Below, piece by piece: positions 24,557 to 29,220 of a DNA stretch of 29,220 nucleotides. The stretch comes from Nitrospira lenta. Lineage in GTDB: Bacteria; Nitrospirota; Nitrospiria; Nitrospirales; Nitrospiraceae. Both the position numbers and the translations under genes were made by a program. Position 1 is the stretch's first letter. Every line of letters starts with the position of its first letter. The stretch is from positions 1-29,220 of the forward strand of contig CAMDRK010000003.1 of the NCBI GenBank assembly GCA_945906715.1. The letters run 5' to 3'. A model generated the notes under the pieces. That model ran no database searches. It was not told where the DNA came from and was given only the letters and a program-made list of their open reading frames with translations.

Positions 24557-25693
24557 ATGGCTACCCATCACGTCATTCAGGCGGCGCTGCAATCGGCCGT
24601 CGACGACGGTGTCTTTCCCGGCGCCCAGTTGGCGGTGCGTCTCCGCGGCGAACTAGTCTGTGTGGTGACAGCCGGGCGAATATCGTCAGCGCCCCCGGGC
24701 CTTCCGGTACGAGCCACCACTATCTACGATCTCGCCTCTCTTACGAAACCGTTGGTGACGGTTACCTCAGTATTGCTTTTGATTCAACGCGCCAAGGTTG
24801 CCCTTGGGGATCCTGTACAAGAAGTGCTAGCCGAACTTCATGGAGCGCCGATCGGTCAGGCAACGGTGCGAGACCTCTTGACCCATCGCTCAGGTTTGCC
24901 AGGATGGCGACCGTATTACATGCAGCTTGACGCAAGGGGGATGGTTTCTGGGCTTCCTGGCGGGGATCAGCCCGCCAAACAATATGTATTGGAAATGATT
25001 CGCGATGAACCGTTGATCTATGTGCGCGGAGAAAGAAGTCTCTACAGCGACCTTGGATTCATGTTGCTGGGATTTCTGGTGGAACGTCTCAGTGGAATGG
25101 CGCTGGATCTCTGGTGTGAAGAGGTGATCGTTCGACCGCTACAGGCCGATCCAATGATGTTTCGCCCTACGGTAGGGCGAGCGCAATCTGACGTTGTACG
25201 TCCAACTGTCGATGTATCGCGCATTGCCCCGAGCGAACAGGATGAGTGGCGCAATCGACTCTTACGTGGAGAGGTGCACGACGAAAATGCCGCAGCGATG
25301 GGTGGTGTCGCGGGCCATGCAGGGTTATTCGGGACTGCCGAATCGGTCCTGGCGGTTTCCGGAGCCTGGCTGTGTGGCTATTATGGAAGAGAGTCGATTT
25401 TGGAGAGGGAACTTGTCGGGCAGTTTACGACCCGCCAGGAATCTGCCGCTCGATCGAGTTGGGCGTTGGGATGGGACACTCCGTCGGCGCCATCATCATC
25501 GGGCTCCAGTTTTTCTGAGCGGTCATTCGGGCATCTCGGCTACACCGGGACGTCGCTGTGGATTGATCCGTTGTGCGAATTGGAGGTGGTGCTGTTATCG
25601 AATCGGGTTCATCCGAGCCGAAGGAACGAGAAGATAAAGGTTTTCCGCCCCCTCATTCACGATCTGGTGTACCGGGAGTTTGTGTCTGCCTGA
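24557..25693 (+). CDS. Serine hydrolase of the class C beta-lactamase / PBP-like family
   Basis: The 378-residue product is in the beta-lactamase-like serine hydrolase family (PF00144 type). The nucleophile motif is SLTK (Ser61, Lys64) in DLASLTKPLVTVTSV, the second motif is YSDLG (Tyr163), and the third is HLGYTGTS (326-333) in the place of KTG. HDENAAAMGGVAGHAGLF (241-258) is a recurrent block in esterase-like members. No signal peptide is evident from this start, so a cytosolic esterase or hydrolase is as likely as a cell wall peptidase. The frame extends to a TTG at 24479, but that adds an unconvincing N terminus; the ATG at 24557 has only a moderate AAAGG site. Substrate unknown. Confidence 0.85.
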   Translation: MATHHVIQAALQSAVDDGVFPGAQLAVRLRGELVCVVTAGRISSAPPGLPVRATTIYDLASLTKPLVTVTSVLLLIQRAKVALGDPVQEVLAELHGAPIGQATVRDLLTHRSGLPGWRPYYMQLDARGMVSGLPGGDQPAKQYVLEMIRDEPLIYVRGERSLYSDLGFMLLGFLVERLSGMALDLWCEEVIVRPLQADPMMFRPTVGRAQSDVVRPTVDVSRIAPSEQDEWRNRLLRGEVHDENAAAMGGVAGHAGLFGTAESVLAVSGAWLCGYYGRESILERELVGQFTTRQESAARSSWALGWDTPSAPSSSGSSFSERSFGHLGYTGTSLWIDPLCELEVVLLSNRVHPSRRNEKIKVFRPLIHDLVYREFVSA

Positions 25694-25701
25694 CAGCCGG
25701 A

Positions 25702-26019
25702 CTATGCTGGATCCTGGTAATCGATCCAGGTTTCTTTTTCAGCGAGATACCTCGTGCCTTTGAAATTGGCGCGGGTTCTCATTTTGCTGAAGCCGAATCC
25801 CTGCATCGCCGCGATGAGTTCTTGTACTGAAGCGGCTATAGTCGGATGCGAGTGTCCTTCCACAACCAGGGCTTCATACATGACCTTGGCGGCGTAGCCT
25901 GAAGCGGTTCGATTTACGAGGACTGTCCGATTGAAATACCGATCGCTCGGATCTACTCCTTCAACCTGGTGCTTTTCAATCAGTCCTTCTTTTTTGAAAA
26001 GCAGTGGGAGAGAACTCAT
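25702..26019 (-). CDS. Small conserved-looking protein of unknown function
   Basis: No family is recognised. The 105-residue product is soluble with no signal peptide. It begins MSSLPLLFKKEG, has a helix-like middle (IAASVQELIAAMQGFGF) and ends in a basic-aromatic segment (KMRTRANFKGTRYLAEKE). It is likely real: the ATG has an AGGGGG ribosome site 5 nt away, a good promoter lies at the right distance and the codon use resembles neighbours. It converges with the serine hydrolase gene (8 nt between stops) and is divergent from pgsA. Confidence 0.7.
   Translation of the reverse strand: MSSLPLLFKKEGLIEKHQVEGVDPSDRYFNRTVLVNRTASGYAAKVMYEALVVEGHSHPTIAASVQELIAAMQGFGFSKMRTRANFKGTRYLAEKETWIDYQDPA
25707..25740 (+). 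terminator. Probable rho-independent terminator of the serine hydrolase gene
   Basis: CTGGATC (25707-25713) and GATCCAG (25723-25729) form a 7-bp stem around a 9-nt loop, followed by GTTTCTTTTTC. The structure lies inside the last codons of the convergent minus-strand gene, so the two genes share this DNA. Confidence 0.6.
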
Positions 26020-26060
26020 TGGAACCCCCTGACGCTCAAATGCTATAGCTTGAGGTTTCG

Positions 26061-26089
26061 ATTATAGGGTGGCGCCATGCCGACTGCAA
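26061..26089 (-). promoter_or_regulatory. Promoter for the minus-strand small gene
   Basis: Read on the minus strand, TTGCAG (26089-26084) and a perfect TATAAT (26066-26061) are 17 nt apart. Transcription would start near 26054, about 35 nt before the ATG at 26019. Confidence 0.65.
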
Positions 26090-26093
26090 GCCG

Positions 26094-26122
26094 TTGACAA
26101 CCGTGCAGCGGCCTCCTATCAT
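26094..26122 (+). promoter_or_regulatory. Promoter for pgsA
   Basis: A perfect TTGACA (26094-26099) and TATCAT (26117-26122) are 17 nt apart. The start would be near 26129, about 30 nt before the pgsA ATG. The -35 box lies only 4 nt from the -35 box of the divergent promoter, so the two may compete for polymerase or share a regulator. Confidence 0.7.
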
Positions 26123-26160
26123 TTTCTTCCGCTGCGGTAAGCCGCTGTGTTTCGAACGAT

Positions 26161-26697
26161 ATGAATATCCCCAACAGTTTGACCATCCTCCGTATTCTCT
26201 TGATCCCCTGCTACATCGGGTTACTTGTCTATGGCAGATTTAATCAAGCGCTCATTGTGCTTCTCGTGGCGGGACTCACTGATGCGCTGGATGGTGCGAT
26301 CGCCCGAATAAAGAATCAGCATACCAGGCTCGGGGCCGTGCTGGACCCTTTGGCAGATAAGTTGCTTCTCACTTCCGGATTCATCACGCTTTCGATGATT
26401 CATGTGATTCCCTTGTGGGTCACTATCCTCGTGGTCAGCCGAGACTTGATCCTGATGCTGGGAACGGCGGTCGCGCATTTCACAGATTCTCGCGTGGACA
26501 TTACCCCGACTTTCTTGGGCAAGGGCACCACGTTCCTCCAGCTCTCCTACATCGTGATGGTCATATTTCTGAGTTCCCGCCAGATCGATCTCACCGTTAT
26601 GCTGCCTCTCTTGTTAGGCATGGTCTCCTTCACGCTATTGTCCGGGTTGCATTATCTCTACCGAGGCGTCAGGCACACGAGCGTGATCAGCAGCTAA
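26161..26697 (+). CDS. pgsA: CDP-diacylglycerol:glycerol-3-phosphate 3-phosphatidyltransferase
   Basis: PgsA makes phosphatidylglycerophosphate, the committed step to phosphatidylglycerol and cardiolipin. The 178-residue membrane protein starts with NIPNSLTILRI, typical of the family. It carries the complete CDP-alcohol phosphotransferase motif: Asp41, Asp44-Gly45, Ala48-Arg49, Gly58, Asp62 and Asp66. About five hydrophobic segments are visible, and the length matches PgsA. The ATG has no clear ribosome site, though the promoter is strong. A related CDP-alcohol phosphatidyltransferase with another substrate cannot be fully excluded. Confidence 0.9.
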   Translation: MNIPNSLTILRILLIPCYIGLLVYGRFNQALIVLLVAGLTDALDGAIARIKNQHTRLGAVLDPLADKLLLTSGFITLSMIHVIPLWVTILVVSRDLILMLGTAVAHFTDSRVDITPTFLGKGTTFLQLSYIVMVIFLSSRQIDLTVMLPLLLGMVSFTLLSGLHYLYRGVRHTSVISS

Positions 26698-26755
26698 GGC
26701 ACTGCATTGCTTGTGCCTGCGTGACGCGTTACCTGCGCAGAGATTGTGCATTTGT

Positions 26756-26784
26756 TTGACAGGTTTTTGGGTGGCCAGTAGACT
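26756..26784 (+). promoter_or_regulatory. Promoter for the pilC-like gene
   Basis: A perfect TTGACA (26756-26761) and TAGACT (26779-26784) are 17 nt apart. Transcription would start near 26791, about 65 nt before the likely start codon at 26856. No terminator is obvious between pgsA and this promoter. Confidence 0.65.
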
Positions 26785-26855
26785 CGCCTGGTAGGTATTT
26801 CCTGATGTCTACAACCGGCCAGGATGATGGCCACATTGAAGGGTGAGTGTTGTCT

Positions 26856-28076
26856 ATGGCTACCTTTGCGTATGTTGGACGAACCAGATCGGGCGCCGTC
26901 AAGAAAGGCGAGCTAAGCGCGAAAACTAGAGATGAGGCGGTGGATCAGCTCCGCAAGCAAAGCGTCGTCGTCACGAGCCTCGCAGAAAAGAGCGGCCTTG
27001 GCGGATTCAATGTCAATCTTAGTCTTGGGTCCGGTCTGACCGATAAAGATCTGGTCGTATTTACGCGACAATTTGGCACGATGATCAATGCAGGTCTGCC
27101 ATTGGTGCAATGTCTCGAAATTCTCTCGACGCAGTCAGAAAATAAGGTGCTGCGGGAGACCATCGGGGAAGTGAAGGTTCAGGTGGAGGCCGGTTCGACC
27201 TTTTCGGACGCCTTGCGGCGCCATCCCAAAGTCTTCGACGATCTTTACGTCAATTTGGTGCATGCGGGTGAAGTGGGTGGCTTGCTCGATACGATCTTGA
27301 CGCGTCTCGCAAAATACATCGAGAAAGCGATGAAACTCAAAGGGCAGATCAAGTCTGCCATGATCTACCCCGCTGCGATCCTCGGTGTTGCGGTGGTCGT
27401 GATCGCCGTCTTAATGATTTGGGTCATTCCAATCTTCGCGAAAATGTTCAGTGAATTGTCCGGCGGGAAAATGGGGCTGCCGGGTCCTACGCAGTTGGTC
27501 ATCGATATCAGCAACCTCTTTACATCCTATTGGTATGTGATGTTGGGGAGTATTGTGGGGGGTGTCTTTGGCATCAAGAAATACTATGCGACCGCCAAGG
27601 GACGAATGGCTATCGACAAACTCCTGCTCAAGGCGCCGGTGTTTGGAGACCTGATCCGGAAGGCTTCGGTCGCGAAGTTTACGCGTACGCTTGGAACCTT
27701 GCTCGCGAGCGGAGTGCCACTTCTGGACGGGATGACCATCTGCGCAAAGACCGCGGGCAATAAAGTGATTGAAGAGACGTTGGTCAACGCTCGCGTCAGT
27801 ATCAGTGGCGGAAAGACCATCGCCGATCCCTTGGCAGCAAGCGGCGTCTTTCCCAAGATGGTGACGCATATGATTGCCGTCGGTGAATCAACTGGTGCGC
27901 TGGACGCGATGTTGGGAAAGATTGCAGATTTCTATGAGGACGAGGTCGATCAGGCCGTCGCCTCACTCACGTCGTTGCTGGAACCCATCATGATGGTGTT
28001 CCTGGGGATTGTGATTGGGTTTATTGTGGTTGCAATGTACCTTCCTATCTTCAAAATGTCGGAAGCAATCGGGTAG
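26856..28076 (+). CDS. pilC: Type IV pilus inner-membrane platform protein PilC (GspF family)
   Basis: PilC is the inner-membrane platform that couples the assembly and retraction ATPases to pilin movement. The 406-residue product begins MATFAYVGRTRSG as in this family and has two GspF domains (about 68-190 and 270-393). Each domain opens with the FTRQFGTMINAGLPLVQCL / FTRTLGTLLASGVPLLDGM type of phrase, and three main membrane spans follow near 170-190, 215-240 and 375-400. The general secretion protein GspF is a close relative, but the pilS-like gene next door favours a pilus role. The frame is open to a GTG at 26847; the ATG is preferred for its family-like N terminus and the GGGTGAG site 8 nt before it. 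Confidence 0.92.
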   Translation: MATFAYVGRTRSGAVKKGELSAKTRDEAVDQLRKQSVVVTSLAEKSGLGGFNVNLSLGSGLTDKDLVVFTRQFGTMINAGLPLVQCLEILSTQSENKVLRETIGEVKVQVEAGSTFSDALRRHPKVFDDLYVNLVHAGEVGGLLDTILTRLAKYIEKAMKLKGQIKSAMIYPAAILGVAVVVIAVLMIWVIPIFAKMFSELSGGKMGLPGPTQLVIDISNLFTSYWYVMLGSIVGGVFGIKKYYATAKGRMAIDKLLLKAPVFGDLIRKASVAKFTRTLGTLLASGVPLLDGMTICAKTAGNKVIEETLVNARVSISGGKTIADPLAASGVFPKMVTHMIAVGESTGALDAMLGKIADFYEDEVDQAVASLTSLLEPIMMVFLGIVIGFIVVAMYLPIFKMSEAIG

Positions 28077-28097
28077 AGGACGGCGTTCAGTCCATTC

Positions 28098-28149
28098 CTG
28101 TCACGGAGTTGCCTTGTGCCCAACTCCGTGACAGACTTGAAGTCTTTTT
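28098..28149 (+). terminator. Strong terminator after pilC
   Basis: CTGTCACGGAGTTG (28098-28111) and CAACTCCGTGACAG (28121-28134) form a perfect 14-bp stem around a 9-nt loop. A second small stem AGACT/AGTCT (28133-28145) leads into TTTTT at 28145-28149. The T-run is about 10 nt from the big stem, so the small hairpin may be the one that terminates, or both may act together. Confidence 0.7.
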
Positions 28150-28165
28150 CTGGCCAAATCACCCG

Positions 28166-28230
28166 GCGCCTCGTTAGATGTGCATCGGCCCAGTTTCCGG
28201 GTCCAAATCCGAGGAGAATGAACGAGGCGC
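28166..28230 (+). promoter_or_regulatory. Inverted repeat in the leader of the pilS-like gene
   Basis: GCGCCTCGTT (28166-28175) and AACGAGGCGC (28221-28230) are perfectly complementary across a 45-nt interval that includes a GAGGAG ribosome-like site (28211-28216). Pairing would bring the ATG at 28218 against the base of the stem. It may be a regulatory fold or an operator; no function can be assigned. Confidence 0.4.
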
Positions 28231-28286
28231 ATCTCTTTTCCTGCCCCGCCGATCTTCTTCTCGCCCCGGTGGTCTTCTACTCATGA
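28218..28286 (+). CDS. Possible 22-residue leader ORF overlapping the pilS-like start
   Basis: An ATG just after GAGGAG opens a 22-codon frame (product begins MNEAHLFSCPAD and ends APVVFYS) whose TGA overlaps the ATG of the kinase gene by 4 nt. The ribosome-like site is closer to the ATG than ideal. The kinase gene itself has only a weak GGTGG site, so translation might be coupled through this short frame. The peptide is not recognised and the ORF could be chance. Confidence 0.3.
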   Translation: MNEAHLFSCPADLLLAPVVFYS

Positions 28287-29220
28287 ATAATTTGCGCACA
28301 CGACTCTATTGGATCATGGGGCTGCGGATGGCCTTCGTGACCCTGATGTTGGGGCTGTCGCTCGCGTTTCAAATCGGGAAGGTCGGGCGGGTTGAGACGT
28401 TCTACACCCTGATCATTGTTACGTGCCTCCTGACGATTCCTTCCGTCCTTCTGCTTCGTACGCTCACTTCCAAGACAGCCCTCGCGATACTTTTTGGGGT
28501 TCAGGTAGGGATCGACTTTCTCCTTGAAACAGTACTGGTTATTCGGACCGGGGGGATCGAGAGTCCCTTCGCGGTGTTGTATATCCTGACGGTGGCTGTG
28601 GCCAGTCTCGTGCCCCGTCGTCGGGTGGGGCTTCTTACCGCTTGTTTCTGCATTATCCTGTTTGGGCTCATAACGAACATTCAACTATATGGACTTGTAG
28701 AGGGGTGGGGGTGGATGCCGCCGAGTCGACTGACCGTGCCTGAAACGTTTCAGTCGTTCGGCATCTATGCCCTCGCTATTCTTGTCGTCGGGATATTGGG
28801 CGGAACCTTAGCTGAGCAGCTTCAGCAGGCAGATCAATCGTTGCGTGAGAAGGAGCAGGGACTGACTCGACTTCGAGTCTTTCATGAGAATATCGTTCAC
28901 AGCATTAGCAGCGGCGTGTTTACAGCAGATGCCTTGGGGTGTATCACCTCGTTCAACCCGGCGGCGCAGGAAGCGACCGGGTATGCGATCGGTCATGTGG
29001 CCGGGCGCCCCTGGCGTGAAGTCTTCAACTGGCACCCTAACCAGGAATCAGACGAGCCACTCGGTGGCACCGTGTCAACGACGAAGCGATTCGAGGTGGA
29101 ATGTAAGCGTGCTGACGGTAATCGGCTGATTCTCGGTATGACCCTATCCCCATTGCACGAACAGGGGATGCAGACAGGCTTGGTCGGCGTGTTCAAAGAT
29201 CTGACGCAAGTTCGGGATCT
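28283..29220 (+). CDS. pilS: PilS-like two-component sensor kinase, N-terminal part (3' end outside window)
   Basis: The frame is open from the ATG at 28283 to the window end, giving 312 complete codons. Residues 10-175 hold about six hydrophobic segments (near 12-30, 40-58, 66-86, 96-110, 116-136 and 160-175), as in PilS. A coiled linker (about 178-200) follows, then a PAS domain from about 200 to past 305 (ENIVHSISSGVFTAD, FNPAAQEATGY and the closing VGVFKDLTQVRDL). The histidine kinase core would lie beyond the window. PilS with the response regulator PilR controls pilin transcription, and the position directly after pilC supports this reading. Another PAS-containing membrane kinase of the NtrB/AtoS type is the alternative. 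Confidence 0.75.
   Translation, partial: MNNLRTRLYWIMGLRMAFVTLMLGLSLAFQIGKVGRVETFYTLIIVTCLLTIPSVLLLRTLTSKTALAILFGVQVGIDFLLETVLVIRTGGIESPFAVLYILTVAVASLVPRRRVGLLTACFCIILFGLITNIQLYGLVEGWGWMPPSRLTVPETFQSFGIYALAILVVGILGGTLAEQLQQADQSLREKEQGLTRLRVFHENIVHSISSGVFTADALGCITSFNPAAQEATGYAIGHVAGRPWREVFNWHPNQESDEPLGGTVSTTKRFEVECKRADGNRLILGMTLSPLHEQGMQTGLVGVFKDLTQVRD

Noticed and set aside
28160..28240. Partial likeness of CCTCGTTAGATGTGC here to the core of the two structured repeats (CCTCGTT, then GACGCGCGC).
   Set aside because: Only about a dozen bases agree, the rest of the core and the apical hairpin are missing, and the local inverted repeat has a different layout.

Overview
The window reads as a chromosomal segment of a Gram-negative bacterium. 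The evidence is an outer-membrane-type lipoprotein, type IV pilus genes and a complete peptidoglycan/division (dcw) cluster. Moderately high GC, the gene set and the overall look of the proteins suggest the phylum Nitrospirota, probably a Nitrospira relative. That assignment is an inference from pattern recognition and not a database result.

Region 1 (1-4186) is accessory in character. It holds the 3' end of a cstA-type transporter gene, a yajQ gene, a seven-repeat beta-propeller lipoprotein gene and, on the minus strand, a secreted protein with a C-terminal tail of short Gly-Ile-Gly repeats. Directly after the cstA-like gene and again just after yajQ lie two 95-nt intergenic elements in the same orientation. 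Both fold into the same long bulged hairpin, but their stem sequences differ by compensatory changes. This is the most striking unexplained structure in the window.

Region 2 (4113-21852) is the dcw cluster in near-canonical order: rsmH, ftsL, ftsI, murE, murF, mraY, murD, ftsW, murG, murC, murB, ddl, ftsQ, ftsA, ftsZ. It starts from a near-consensus sigma70-type promoter, has no mraZ, and most neighbours overlap by 4 nt (ATGA or GTGA), which points to translational coupling and one long transcript. Together these genes make UDP-MurNAc-pentapeptide, convert it to lipid II (MraY, MurG), polymerise and cross-link it at the septum (FtsW, FtsI) and organise the division ring (FtsL, FtsQ, FtsA, FtsZ).

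Region 3 (21853-25693) continues on the same strand with pgeF, then, behind a probable promoter and a hairpin-containing leader, proC, a yggT-family gene, a divIVA-domain gene and a class-C beta-lactamase-like serine hydrolase. The yggS gene often found in this neighbourhood is absent.

Region 4 (25694-29220) has a small minus-strand gene of unknown function with back-to-back promoters shared with pgsA (phosphatidylglycerophosphate synthase), then pilC (type IV pilus inner-membrane platform) with its own promoter and a strong terminator, and the 5' part of a pilS-like sensor kinase gene that runs off the window. The kinase gene is preceded by a 22-codon open frame overlapping its start by 4 nt and by an inverted repeat. 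No tRNA, rRNA, CRISPR array, insertion sequence or phage gene was recognised.
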